The notes under the pieces were generated by a model that ran no database searches, was not told where the DNA came from, and saw only the letters and a list, made by a program, of their open reading frames with translations. Source: Magnaporthiopsis rhizophila (lineage: Eukaryota > Ascomycota > Sordariomycetes > Magnaporthales > Magnaporthaceae). Taken from it: a DNA stretch of 64,000 bases. Shown in pieces: positions 1 through 12,699 of this stretch. Location of the stretch: positions 186,001-250,000 of the forward strand of contig PYSS01000016.1 in the NCBI GenBank assembly GCA_003049465.1. Reading direction: 5' to 3'. A program made the translations under genes and the position numbers. The first letter of the stretch is position 1. Each line of letters begins with the position of its first letter.

Positions 1-798
1 GATGGTGGATCGACACATAGGTCGCCTGGCGTGCAATTCCATGTGTGTACCGGACCAATCCTGATTAGGAGAGCACTGCCTACAACAAGCTAACCTTGCG
101 GTCTTTGAGAAGGTGCACCTCCCACTCTTCCTCCTCGTTGGCATCGTTATCAATCGCTGGGCGCGCCCGGGGGCGATCACACAACTGTGAGCCCCGCGCC
201 AGCAGTCACAACGTGCCACAGCACATGGTGGTACGTCGCACGATGACTAAAAATTGAATGAAAGTTGAAGCTCTTTTCCGGCGGTGATGCCAACTCTTGT
301 TTGTTTTTTGGGCCAAGTGCCTCGCTCTGGCGCATGTCAGGAAAAAGGCCTAACCCCTTTGGGCATAGCGAACGGCCCGCCATTGGTTCAATTGCCAACA
401 AGCTCGTGGGGTCAATGGCGATTTCCACATTTTTCGCCGGATTGAGCCGCGCAACTACTCCCAACTATCAAGTTAATGCGCACGTCGCCCAAAAAATTAG
501 CGAGACGCCGATTAATTCGCCACCAAGGACCCCCACCGCAAACACCAGTTGACAGAATCCACGGTCTCAACTTTTTTTTGGGCGTCGTGATATGGTTCAT
601 GCGCACGCAAACAGAATATTATGGCGCGTGCTCAACAAAGGGACGCCGCTGCCCGTATCCCCACTGCATCCTGGGCGGAGGTATAAAGCTTCCTCGTCTG
701 GTCCGGGGTCAACCTTTATTCCTCACTCGTTATCCCGCTGCCGTCGCCTACTTTTTCGGTCACACATCACTGTCAAGCGCGTTCACCTAACCAAGACA
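1..798. other. Intergenic / upstream region of the 2OG oxygenase gene
   Basis: No credible coding exon was found; the short open frames on both strands have no domain and no splice logic. The last ~120 bases are the promoter and leader of the gene starting at 799. Confidence 0.6.
682..687 (+). promoter_or_regulatory. TATA-like box
   Basis: TATAAA lies about 115 bases upstream of the ATG at 799, in a GC-rich context (gaggTATAAAgc), a plausible distance for a fungal core promoter with a ~90-base leader. Confidence 0.4.
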
Positions 799-2359
799 AT
801 GAGCGATTCGGAAATGAGCGATTCGGAACGTGAAAGGCAAGATGCCTCGAGCGACAGCATCTCGTGGGAGCTCGGCAGGTTCATCGCCAGTAAATCTTCC
901 ACCTTCGCCTGCGGGGGCTCGATTCCCATCGTATGTCGTCTCCCAGCTCTTCTCGGTGAAAGAATATCTAACACCCTCTAAAAGGAAACCACCGATCCCA
1001 CCGAGACCCCCAGCAAACGCCATGGCAAGGATGATATGCTGTCCACTGCACCCATCAGCATTCGCTGGGATTCTTCCCAGGGAAACGAGGCTATCAGTGT
1101 CGCCAAGATCACTTTCCCCATCGTCGGCCCGGATGGAGAAGCCAGCCTCGCCAAGCTAGCTCAGGACTGCCAGCCCGCGAGTTTTGGGTACAAGGGCAAG
1201 GACGTTCTCGACGAAAGCTACCGCAAAGCCGCCAAGATGGATCGCTCTGCCTTCTCGTCCGACTTCTGCCCCTACGAGCTCGGCATCATTGACACCATTG
1301 CTCAAGTTCTGCTGCCGAACACGAGGGAGAAGATATCGACGAAGGGTGTTCGGGCGGAGCTGTATAAACTTAACGTGAGTCCTTTCCCTACTGAAATCCG
1401 CAAAGAATATCGACTCTGACCGCATCCAAGATATACTCCTCCCCATCCGGCTTCTTCAAACCGCACGTCGACACCCCCCGCTCCGAAGCCCAATTTGGCT
1501 CTCTCGTCGTCAGTCTCCCCTGCCAACACGAGGGAGGACAATTGATCGTGCGCCACGCCAGACACACCGCCACGTTTGACTGGAGTGCCTCCGAGGCCAG
1601 GACGGACGCTGTCCACTGGGCCGCCTTCTACAGCGACTGCGAGCATGAAGTCAAGGAACTAACCAAAGGCCATCGCGTCACGTTGACCTACAACCTGTAT
1701 TACGCACCCGGCGTAGGCGACCTCGCTGAACACGCCCCAGCCATGGAAGTCGAGACTCTGCCCCTGTACCAGAAGGTACATAGTGCATTAGCTGAGCCTG
1801 ACTTCATGCACGACGGCGGCGTACTGGGCATCTACTGCACGCACGCCTACGCGCACAGCACAGAGGCAGGCGGCAAAGCTCTGCCATCCGTGCTGAAAGG
1901 AGCTGACATGGCCGTATACGCCGTCTTTCGCGCGCACGGGCTGAAGGTGTTTATCCGTCCTGTGCACCTACGGACAAGAGACGACGAGGACAACGAGTAC
2001 TGCGACAGCGACTCGGAATTCAACACGCGCGCTGGGATACACTTGGGCGAACTGACCCTGACCGAGTTAGGCGGGGATGACGGCAGCTATCAGGACGACG
2101 TCTGGAATGAATGGCCCCACGATAGGCTCGATGTGAACTGGCTTACGAGCCCCGGACCGGAAGAGTTGGAGGAGGCGACTTTCGTGCATCTGACTGTAAG
2201 TGACCTCCAGCCTTGGGTTGTGCGGCTGTTGCTCTGCCAGCACTAACACGCTGATAGTATGGCAACCAAGCTGGCGTCGACGCGGTGTATATGCACGCTG
2301 CACTATTGGTCCAGGTCCCTGCCGCAAGCGAGCGTAGCCAAGTTGCGGAGCGTGGCTAA
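799..2359 (+). CDS. 2OG-Fe(II) oxygenase (prolyl-4-hydroxylase-like) family protein
   Basis: Four exons (799-930, 985-1374, 1431-2195, 2258-2359), all splitting in phase 0, give 462 residues. The introns are short with normal ends (gtatgt, gtgagt, gtaagt). Fe(II) ligands are visible: HxD in SGFFKPHVDTPR (about residue 183) and the distal His in DCEHEV, followed by an Arg in GHRVTLTYNL that fits the 2-oxoglutarate site. This layout is typical of a fungal family annotated as 2OG-Fe(II) oxygenase. The substrate is unknown; family members hydroxylate side chains or small molecules. No signal peptide is seen, so it is probably cytosolic or nuclear. The C-terminus (YGNQAG...AALLVQVP) looks like the normal end of the short form. 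The start codon sits in a perfect 15-base tandem duplication, so the second ATG at 814 is an equally possible start. Confidence 0.8.
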
Positions 2360-3613
2360 CTGGAGGGGGGTCTACCAGCCACGGTTCCTCGGGCCAGCAC
2401 ATGGCCTGGACCTGCCAGCACACAGTTTATGGGGGCTGCATATGGAGTAGCGCACGGTTTTTGTATCATTCATTGTCTCTTCTTTCGGACCAAGGTCTTT
2501 GCAGAGTGCCTCGTTAGGTTCAACGAGTTATTCTGTCCTCGCTTCCTTAGGCACCTAGGTATCCAGAATCAAGTCTGTGCGGTCGGTACCCCTGAATGTC
2601 TGGGCCCTGTTGGTCTAGCTGAAACATGGAAAGGTGCCTCGTCGTCGATTGCAGATCCATGCCACCGTCTAATTGGTTGACGGGAGCGGGAGATGGCCCG
2701 TGAGCTTGCGACGATGGAGACCCTGGCAGTCCCAGGAAGTGGCCACCTAGCAGGTCCATCCCGGAAATCGGTGGGAGTGGGGAGCGTGGCCAATCAGACG
2801 ACATTGGCGGGGCCAGTCGTGCCAGTGTAGGCGTTCGGGTGGCCCCTGCTCGCTGTGCATTTTGTGCTTCGCGGGAAAGCTGGGCTTGCTGCTGTAGCTG
2901 CCCGTGGGTGTGATGAAATTTGCAGCAGCAGCGCAGCGCCAGAAGCAGTGCAGCCTTGGCGCGACAAGGAAAGCCAGCGAGAAAAAAAAAAGGCCAGCAA
3001 GCCAGCATCATCGACAGCAACGCCCGATCCCAGGAGCCACCTCCTGCGCCATCTCGAATCCCGACGCTGGCCCTGCCGGCTCAAAGCATCGAAACGACGG
3101 CATTTACTGTTTGTGTTTCTCTCTTTTTTCTTCTCCAGCATACAGTTACCGACCAGAACTCGGATCTTTCTCGGTGCCTGCCCGCCTCTCCGCTTTCGCT
3201 TTTTGCGAGGCGTCGGGCTCGCACTGCCAGGTCTCGCCCGCCCTCCTAGCTCGACGACGTCGTTGATCCCCCACGGAGCCCCTCCGGAGCCCCTGTCACC
3301 TCGCTCGTTCAATATCCTGTCCTCGTCAACGTCGAACTATCGCGAAGTCTGGCCCGGCCCAGGCCCCCCTGCTCTGCACATCGCCACATATACCGGCCTT
3401 GCACGATACTCTTGCGCGCCGGCTTGCCCAAGTGGCTGGCCAAAAGAGAAAGCAAGAGCAACGGTACCCCGCCACCACCCCAGGCCCCAGGCCGTCCCAA
3501 TCGCAGAGCAATACTTTTGTTTTTGCTGTACGCGCCCGCTCTTTTAAAGTGCGAACGACGACTGCGCTGTCCCTCCCTGCGCGCGCCTCTACTCTCTTCC
3601 CTCCAAGTAGTTG
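2360..3613. other. Intergenic region and striatin 5' leader
   Basis: The stretch is 1.25 kb. The 3' half (about 2900-3613) is rich in CT and CAG runs and long overlapping open frames, but none has domain content or continues into the next gene. It is read as promoter and leader of the striatin gene. Confidence 0.5.
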
Positions 3614-6600
3614 ATGGGGACGAACGCGGGCAACGGAGTCGGCCCCGGCCCCGGAGGCGGCGAAATGTCGGGCATGATGCAGTCCAATCCCTCCAACGGG
3701 CCCCATGCTACCGAGTACACGCTCCAAGGTTCGACCTCGCCCCTCCTTTTCCCACCTGCGCGTGTCCTGTCACGTCACGCCGCGCTCGTCAAGAGGATGC
3801 GTGCCTCTTGCAGCCGCCAAGTTACCACGTTCGTTACTAACCGCGCCCCATATTCCCCCGCCCACCAGGTGTGATGCGCTTCCTCCAGACGGAATGGCAT
3901 AGACACGAGCGCGACCGCAACTCGTGGGATATCGAGAAGCAGGAGATGAAGAGCCGGATAGCTTCGCTCGAGGGCTCGGCTCGTCGGGCCGACGCGACGC
4001 AGAGGGCACTTAGGAAATATGTCACCATTCTGGAACAGAAGGTGAAGGAGCAGGCCGCCAAACTCAAGGCTAGCGGCGAAACTCCGGAGCCTGCTACCAA
4101 ATCCGTCAGGGCAGAACGAGAGGCCCTTATCAAGGAGCGGCTCGGGCGTAAGACGTCGCTCCCTCACCCGATCTACAGTTTCGCGATATGTAGATGTCTC
4201 TGTCTGCTTCGCGAGAAGATGGCTGATCGTTCTAACAATTTCTCCCTTCCGCAGAACCCCCCGAAAAAGGCCACGATCCATCCCTCCGGTCCGAATATCA
4301 ACGCGCTGCTGAGGAGGACCCGTCGCCTACTGAGCTCAAGACATTCCTCGACCAGTGCCAGGCCGAGTTTACATACCTGATGATCACCCCCGCGAATCCC
4401 ATACCCCCAAGAGAATCGCCGCCGCTGCCCCTGCTGGACGAGATGCCCCGCGAGGGCGAATCGTTCGGGCTGCCGGCCGGCCAGCAGGCTCTGGATCAGT
4501 CCTACCCGCCGTCCCAACAACTTCGCCAGGCTCAGAACCACGTCCGCGAGCTCAGCACGAGGCCAGCTCCTGCCCCCGGCACAAACCACCAAGTGCTTCC
4601 CCCGATGCAGCAGCAGCAGCAGCCCGCCCAGCACCAGCAACAGCAACTCCAACAGCACCAGCAGCAACAGCAGCATCAGCAACAACAACATCTACAACAG
4701 CAACAGCAACTATTACAGCAACAACAGCTCCAGCAGCAACAGCATCAGCAGCAACAGTCACTCAACTTTGCCAAGAGCTCCGAGATGCAGCCTACACCCA
4801 TGGTGCGCTCCACCGCAGAGATGCAGCCTCTCTTCGGGAGCGGCGGGAACGCCACGGCCAGTGACTGGCCGGTCACCCCTGCTACTCCAAACCGGGCGCC
4901 GGACGAGGGAATGGCCGACGGCAACCATCGGGCGAAGCCTGCTGCTCGGGCCGCCAACGAAAGCCTGGAAAGCGTCGAAAAGAGATTTGGTGAAGGCGAT
5001 GGAGGATGGGACTTCAGCGAACCATCATTCGCCGAGCCGTCACATCCCCAACAGCAGCAACAGCAGCAACAACAGCCAGCCCAGCCGATATCGAACCGCC
5101 CTGATACGGACGTATTTCCCAATGCAGACAGCATCCCAAAGTCGCCCAGTCGCGGGCCAAACTCACATCGTAGGAAAAGCAGCATGAGCAGAAGGAGGAG
5201 CTCCGAACACGAACTTTCCCTCAACGCGATTGCGCAAAAGGCCGAGAGCGGCGCCTTCAAGCTCCGGTTTGGGCTAAGGGGTCATCTCAACACGGTGCGG
5301 ACCATCATCTTCTCGGGAGGTGGCAGTCCGGGCGAGCCCGAGATCTGCACCGCTGGTGACGACGGGCTCATCAAGCGATTCCATATCCCCCGCATCTCGC
5401 ACTCGGGCAGCAATGGCGCCGCCTCGGACCTCGACGTGCAGGCCGACTTCACGCATCGCGGTCACCAGGGCGCAGTCTTGGCGCTCGCTTCGTGGGCACC
5501 GTCCCCCAACTTCTCGACTGGTGGTAGGGCGCAGGGCGACGGCTGGATCTTCTCGGGCGGGCAGGATTCCATGATCCGCGTGTGGGAGCGCGGCCGGGTC
5601 GACCCCAAGGCAAGCTTGGACGGCCATACCGACGCCGTCTGGGCCCTGTGTGTCCTCCCCACGACGCTGGGCGCCATATTCGGAAACCCAAACCCCTACG
5701 GCAACCCGGATAGGATCCTGCTGGCATCAGGTGCCGCCGACGGGACCGTGCGCGTGTGGGCCGTCAGCTCGCCGCCGCAACTGTCATCCCCGCAGCCGTC
5801 GCTCGCGGGGCGCAGCGGTCGTGGCGGCAGTGGGAGAGTTAGGGGCAACTCCATGAGCTCCGGCTCGGCGTTCCCGTCCACCCCACAGCCCTCGATGGCC
5901 ACCAACAACCCTTTTAGCCACACCCTTGTGCACACCATCTCGCGCGCCGACGGCAACGGTGGCAACGCAAGCCCCACGTGCATCACGGCGCTCGGCAGCT
6001 CGGGCGAGGCCTTTGTGGTGAGCTACTCGGACGCCGCCATCATCGTCTACGACACCCGCACGGGTGAGGAGGTGGGCAGCATGGCGAGCCTCGAGACATA
6101 CGACGGCACGCTCAGCACGAGCGTCAACGCCGTTGTCGCCACCACCGTGGGGCTAGACCAGCCTCAGACGAGCGGCAGTGAAGACGAGGCCAACGCGAGT
6201 GGACCGACCGGTGGAGGAAGGTCCATGGCAGGATCTGGGGTCGAGGGCGTCATCATCTCGGGGCACGAGGACCGCTTCGTCCGGTTCTTCGATGCTAATA
6301 GCGGTAAGTTTTCCCCATGCATGTGTACTTTCTTGTTCCACCTCCTTGCAGGCTTGATTTGCTGACAAGAAAACACGCGCCGCCACCTCACCAGGTCAAT
6401 GCACATACAACATGCTCGCTCACCCGGCGTCCATCTCGAGCCTCTCGCTCAGCCCCAACGGCCAGGAACTGGTAAGCGCGGGGCACGACGCGTCCCTGCG
6501 CTTCTGGAGCCTCGAGAAGCGGTCCTGCACGCAGGAGATCACGAGCCACCGCATCATGCGAGGCGAGGGCGTCTGTGCCGTCGTGTGGAGCTCGGACGGC

Positions 6601-6654
6601 AAGTGGGTTGTCAGTGGCGGCGGCGATGGCATCGTCAAGGTCTTTGCCCGGTAG
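3614..6654 (+). CDS. pro11: Striatin, STRIPAK scaffold (PRO11/HAM-3 type)
   Basis: Four exons (3614-3728, 3869-4147, 4255-6303, 6395-6654) encode 900 residues. The N-terminus has the striatin signature [22 protein letters not shown] followed by a coiled coil (about residues 50-100) that in this family binds caveolin-like partners and PP2A. The sequence LMITPANPIPPRESPPLP is a conserved striatin segment. A 50-codon Gln/His-rich tract and a disordered linker come next. The C-terminal half is a WD40 propeller: a first blade GLRGHLNTVRTIIFSGG, then GHQGAVLALASW...SMIRVW and GHTDAVWALCV, ending in DGIVKVFAR. Striatin is the regulatory B-type subunit of PP2A in the STRIPAK complex; in Sordaria and Neurospora it is needed for hyphal fusion and fruiting-body development. 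A possible alternative last exon is described in the findings. Confidence 0.95.
4608..4757 (+). repeat. CAG/CAA tract encoding a Gln/His-rich run in striatin
   Basis: This is an in-frame 150-base run, mostly CAG and CAA with interspersed CAC/CAT and a few CTC/CTA codons. It codes for about 50 residues dominated by Gln. A second short CAG run lies at about 5050-5076. Confidence 0.9.
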
Positions 6655-8500
6655 GACGCGACGGACTAGAAGGCGCCGCCACTTCGAGCTCGGAAGGAGA
6701 AGGGCCGCGAGAGCGGCGGCAGTAGTGATGGCACTGGCGGTGGCGGAGATGGTCGCGGATCTAAGGGTGTGGTTAGGAGCCCAAGTCGCAGCAGACATGG
6801 CAACAGCAGCCGCATGCGACCCTCACGCGTCGCTACACCAGCCCCTCGTCCTGTCGCCACCATAGATGGCGCTATGGTGCGGATGGCCTCGGCGAAGGAA
6901 CAACATGGCTACCGTGCGAGTAGATTTGGCGGGGACGGCGAGGATGACGTCGACATTTACGATGCTTCGGATGACGAGAAGTCGGATTCCAGCAACAGCG
7001 ATGCCAACGTCACGCCCGACCCCCCGAGACGCCTCGACGCCCCCGAAGAGCTCCGGCAGCAGCAGGTGCACAAACCTAGCCGCTGTCGTCCGCTTTAGGT
7101 CGCCGTCATCACGCCCAAAGTCATCGACATCGTCCTTCTCGCTGCCTCGTCAGCCCCTGAGTCCGTCTCTTTCCCCGATCCTGTCGACCACGGCAGTTGA
7201 CCATACTTTTGAAACCCGCCACCTTCTTGCCGCAGCCCCGCCGACGCGCTCCCCTTCCCGCCCGCAAAGACACGGCTCCTGCCCCACCCGCAAGAGCGAT
7301 GACGATGATGACAATCCGGAGAAGGACGGGGACATTTTTTGAGATGGCGTGCAGGCGCTTCTGGCTTTCCATTTCCTTTCTTTCTTTTTTTTCCCCCCTT
7401 CTTTTCTAGTAGCACTATGTGGGCCCGTTGGGAGGCCTCCATTCTCTTACCCAAATACCTCTTTGTCAGATATCCCTTTTTTGACCCCAGTGCATATTCT
7501 ATTCTCCCATCATCACCCCTCCAAGTATTCATGTTTCCTGGTCCTTTTTCTTTTATGGCATGTTCCTTTTCCCTGTTTTTGGTGTACTGGAACCGGGATG
7601 GAATATCATGCAAATGGCGTCAAGAAGTGGGAAGAGATAAAGAAAGAAAGCATTTCTTTTTTGTTGTTTCCTGTTTTAGCGGAGGAAGGATAGGTAGAAG
7701 TCCATGTACCATATAATTATCTGGTTTCTTTAGTTTCGGTTTGCACGCGCCAGTACAACTACCCAGTCCAGACAAGACGGCATACATGCCTGTATGCCAG
7801 CGGCATTTTAAATCAAGCAAGCCTCTTTCTCCCCTGTCTGGCGATGGTATGATGCTGTGCTAGCGCGCGTGTGGGGGATATTGAGATGACGTGTGGTCGG
7901 TATAAAAGCGACGCTCCGACAGCTTTTGCTGCCCAAGAAAAGTGGCACGTATGGTTGACAGACGAACAGGCCCGCTAAATAAAAGACAGAAATAGGAAGG
8001 GGAAAAAAAAAAAAAAAAAGGCAGACAGGCTACATAAACGACGCCCGGTTCCGAAACCTGTACGGATTCTTCCGTCCGGATAGCAAAGGAGCACGCAGGA
8101 AACGCGGAGACAATAGGTACCGCTCATCCCAACCATTTTAAGTATAGGTATGCGTCCCAACTGCATTTATGCATTCGGGGCCTCGGGCCTCTCGACGGTT
8201 TTCTATCCAAGTGAGGCCGCTGGCAGTCAAATGCCCCTCGAGGACAGCCCCCTGTTTGCTGGACTTTTGCACTCTGTCCTACTTTCCTTGCATCCAGTTT
8301 GCTGCTTTTTATGCGCAATCTTGGCGCCTTTATACGTACCGACTGCCTGTACCCGGGCTTACTAACAATTACGTGGGAATTTGTACAAAACTGATTGTAT
8401 ACAACAACAAATAATACAATAAATAGGCTGGACAAATGGGTGGGTAACGCAGACATGACCCCTGAGCCCGCCGCACCGCGCCTCCGACGCGAAACTGTGG

Positions 8501-8548
<48 letters not shown>

Positions 8549-8850
8549 AACAAATAGATAAGGAGACCTACAGTAAAATGTCTCAGATTTGCATTTGGGC
8601 GTCGTGTCTGCTAGCAAGGGTGCTTGCCCAACGGAGCGGTCAAGGTCGCCCTCGTACCGCGGAACGTGGATGTGGGCTACTTCTCAAGCATACCATTTCG
8701 CATTACCGTACTATTATTTCCCGTGCCATGCCAAACACGGGAAGCGACCGCGTATCCTAGATTATACTAAACACTAATGGCGCTTTCCGTATGTCCGACC
8801 CCGTAAGGCGGGCGGTTCGGACGCTTCGCCAAAAACAAGACTCCATCTTA
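6655..8850. other. Intergenic region downstream of striatin
   Basis: The first 440 bases (to 7098) stay open in the striatin frame apart from two stops at 6652 and 6667 and look coding-like (see findings). The rest is AT-richer 3' sequence between convergent genes. It contains an A18 run near 8001 and an A43 run at 8504. No credible gene was found from 7100 to 8850. Confidence 0.5.
8504..8546 (+). repeat. Poly-A tract, 43 bases
   Basis: Uninterrupted A43 in the intergenic region between the convergent striatin and zinc-finger genes. Confidence 0.9.
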
Positions 8851-11800
8851 TCAAAATCCTGACGGCCCGGCTCCGGCGTTGGGCCAACCGGGTGTGAACT
8901 CTATGTCATCGACCATTCCGTCATCTTGAGGCTGTGCGTGTGCGTGAGCGCTGGGCTGGTCGACGCCAGGCATGAACTCCGACATGCCACTAAAGTCCAT
9001 GTCACCCTCGCTCGTCACCGCCGGCCCGCCGCCCACGTCTACTCCCGGGCCCAAACTGCTCAAAAAGTCGTCAAATGGGTCAACCGGAATAGCGTTGCTA
9101 GCCATCGGTGCAAATGGCTCGTCGCAACCGGCCGGAATGGGAAACGGTGGACAACTGCTGGCAGTTACCATAGCCATAGTGGTCGGGGCTGCGGTCGACA
9201 CCAACAGCTGCGATGGGCTAAACATAGCGGCATTATTTGTCGTATCAACAACGCCGCCGCTTGCATACCTCACAAGCAGGCCCGATCCGTCCCCCGAGTC
9301 AACTTGTTCGCCGTTCATATCAGGCGTATATGATCCGGGCTGCTGTTGCTGCTGCTGTGGTGGTGATGCGTTGGGATTGTAAATTGCCGTGTCGGCACTC
9401 GAGCTCTGCCGTCTCATCATCCTCCCCTCGGGTTGCTTGCCGGCCGCCACCGGGGACATCGTGTTGCTGGCGCCAATCATGCCGAGCCAGTCATCCATTT
9501 GGCTCCTGCCATCGGACATTTCCCCCGCCATGATGCTGTTGTTGATCAAATTTAACCCGCAATTCGTGTTGTTATGGGCCATGCCATTGACGTGTCTCTG
9601 GCAGCTGTTAGTGGCAGCTGCAGTTGGACGGGATGGCATGACCTGCAAGGCCGAGCTCGCAGCCTTCTCTTTCGCCTTGGCAGTCGAGTCCAGCCGCGGC
9701 GCTGGCGGGGGCAACGGCGGAGAAGACTGAGATGCCAGGTTCGACGTTGCTGTGTACTTGCCGGGTGGCGGGGCCCCCATGCCCACAATGTTGCGGCTGG
9801 GAAGAGGAGGTGATCCATGATGGGCCCGGAGTTTGCCGTCACCGTTATAATTTTGTCTATTCAATGGGGACTCGAGGGTGGTAAGAGAGGGGAAGGCGGT
9901 AACGGGTGTCAACTCCGGTGTGAGCTGCTGTAGCAGTCCGGGCTGTCCTAGCGGCGCAGTCCTGATTTGCCGCAGCGGGGTGGCGAAAGAATGTTGGGGA
10001 GGCCCGGCAGGCGCACCAGCTGATCCGAAAACGGGCAGGGAGGTCGTTCCGGAAACAGGCCGCGGAACATCAACGTGCGCGTCCCCTTGTCTTTCGCGCT
10101 TCTTGGTCGGGTCGTTGATGCATATATCGAACTTCTTTTCAACGTACCGCTGGCAGTCTTCCTTCATGGACTTGAGCGGCGGAACTTCTCCGTCACCCAA
10201 GTCGAATTCATGCCGGACTTCAAACAATTCGACAGGAGGAACAAAGTCTGCATAATTTTGTTGTTGTTAGTAAACTAAAGAAAGCATGGAAAAGGTGGAA
10301 ATAAAACAGAAAAGCTGGAAAGCCCGGGTGCGAAACAAACGAGAAGAAACGAAAAAAAAAAATAAAAAAAAAATAAACGGGGACACAACAGGATAGAAAC
10401 CAAGGGAAGAGGAAGGCAAACGAGCAGCATGGTGCGAGAACCTACCACTCTTGGGCACAGTCTTTCCATGCCGGATGTCTTGGGGGAATAAAAGACCCCA
10501 GAGAGCCTCCCACGTGTCGACCTTGACTCCCTTTTTGCGGTCGTTGATGCGAGCCTCGATTTCCTTCGTGATGCCATTCTCGGGGTCCGTGTTCACCACT
10601 TTCTCGCGGCGGTTGCACCATTCGTCCTGGGTTTGGTGCCTTTCCAGTGCGTCGTCCGTCTTGAAGACCGTCTTGCACCGCTTACATATCACCTTGCCCT
10701 GTTCCGAATCGTGGAAAATCTTGATATGCCGCTTCAGCCGGGCCATGTCGGCGTGCCCTTGGGTTGCGCAGCTCTCGTGGTCACGGATATTGAATCGAAT
10801 AGGGTTGCGCTTGCGATAAGGGCAGCTCATCAGTTTGGCCCCGGACAATATTCCTCCTGTCCTGGTCTTTTTAGCCCGTGTGCCGCCGCCCTGGCCGTCC
10901 TTGCCACTGCCATCCCCCTGACTGGAGCCGTCGTCGTCTGAATCCCCTTCAAGCGAGTCGTTTGGGCGCTTGCGAGGACTAGATTGCTCCCGACCTTGAC
11001 CGAAGGAGGCGCCATTCCCACCCGCATTTGTTGGGTGCGTAGAGGAAGGTCCATCGCAGGGTGACGGTTCGTTGTTCTGCTGCAAAGAATCCCTGGAGAA
11101 TTCCACAGCAGCAGCAGCAGCAACCGCTGATGCCCGCTTGTTGAGGCTCGTCTGGGCGAGGTTGGCCGCACGCTCGACACACCGAACCGCCAACTCCTTG
11201 AGGGATTGATCGAGTTCGTCAAGCACAGCACCCGGAGTGTGCTGTAAAATCACAGCGTAGATGTTGTGGATGAACTGGTCTTGTGACTTTTCGCCCAGCT
11301 CTTCACACATCACGCTGCTATAGACGCCCTGGTCGGACCCCTCGTCACTGGAAGTGCTCGGCGTCCACTGTGTCGTGGGGGACCCTTCGCGCTCCGGCGT
11401 GGGCGTTGATGCTGCTGTGGAGGCCATGGAGCGCTCAGGAGTGCGAGGTTGAGCGACTTCTGGGCTGGAGCGACCCACAAAAGGCTGCCGTGTTAACCAC
11501 CATATGGAGGTGAAATGGCCATAGGGCTGGTTTCCCAAGGTTGCTTACCCGATTGCATGATTAGAGGCCATGACAGCATCCCCCGCGGCCACCTCTGCTT
11601 CCGTCATGCCGCGAACAGTTTGACTTTGACAAGCTTGAATAAACTTGATGACTCTGTCCTCTGACTCGGCCTCGCCGCTCAGCCCGGCTTCCATCATAGC
11701 GACGCGGAGCTCAGTGAGAGAAAGTGTCCGGGTCGGAGGACGTTTGGGACCGGAAACGCCGGCGATGGCTTTCTCTGTGCATGGGCTCGCCCCCCGAAGA

Positions 11801-12699
11801 AGGGATGAGGAGACATCGGCGGCACAGGCTGTCAACTCCTGGGCGGTGATGGGGAAGGTACCATGAGATACCAGGGGTTTGAGAGCCTCGATGGATGATT
11901 CACCAAGTCCTTGGCTAATGGGCATGGTCTTTCGGGGTGCGAGAGGTTTGGGTGTCTCCATGTCGGCCCAGCGGACGGACCTTTCGGACTTGGGATCGGG
12001 GCTGGATACATCCTGGGCCTTGGACATACTGCTCTTCATAGGCGCCTTTGCGTCGGACACGACGCTGCCAAACTCAGGGGCGGCAGCGCTATTGGTGGTA
12101 GTGTGAGCGTGAGGGTTGACCTTGGGGCGGCTGACGAGTGACAGGGGCGCCCGATACATGTACTCTTGTCTTGTGTCACAAGAGCCCGTGGGACTGGTTG
12201 CACTGGTGTCCACAGTTGTGGTACTAGAAGTGCTGAACTCCGTGTTGGACCGCCTCAGGGGCGTGATGGGAGTGCCCGTGCTCTCCGTCGATATAGACGT
12301 CAGCGTGTCTGTGCGTGGCAAAGTACTGAACGACGCCTGATCGTCGTTGCCGCCAATACGTGATGCTGAGATGCGTGGCCCTGGTATTATGAGAGGGCCG
12401 GCCGTGCTTTTCTTCATTTCGTATCGCGAATGCTTTCGAGTCCCCACTCCGAGGTCTTCACGCGGAGAGGCGTTTCCCAAAAGGGCGACCGAAGCTGGTG
12501 GCGATGGTGGCCTGTCCGGGGCCACCATCGCGGCGGCCACTGGTGCTGGAGATGGGCCAGTCTGGTTCTGGGCGTCTTCATTGGCGACCGCTGGCTTCGT
12601 TCTGAAGGGGAGTCCTTCCAGTCCTAGAGGCGCATCTTTGGTCGTCTGATCCCGCGCCGGCTCGGGGTACCAACGATCTTCATCCCCGTAGTCCGGCAT
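8851..12699 (-). CDS. Large C2H2-like zinc-finger protein (putative nuclear regulator)
   Basis: Three exons on the minus strand (12699-11549, 11464-10446, 10247-8851) encode 1188 residues. The introns are GTAAGC...CCAG and GTAGGT...GCAG with TTAAC/CTAAC branch sites. The middle exon holds a fungal zinc-finger module. It starts with CPYRKRNPIRFNIRDHESC, continues as LKRHIKIFH, then has CKRCKTVFKTDDALERHQ ending in WC. In fungi this mixed C2H2/CCHC arrangement often sits in otherwise disordered proteins of unknown function. The N-terminal 380 residues are Ser/Thr/Pro-rich with a short helical segment before the first intron. The C-terminal ~460 residues are Gln/Pro/Ser-rich and acidic near the end, which could act as an activation region. 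KKRERQ and RKRPND are possible nuclear localisation patches. Acting as a DNA-binding regulator is an inference from the fingers. Confidence 0.85.
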
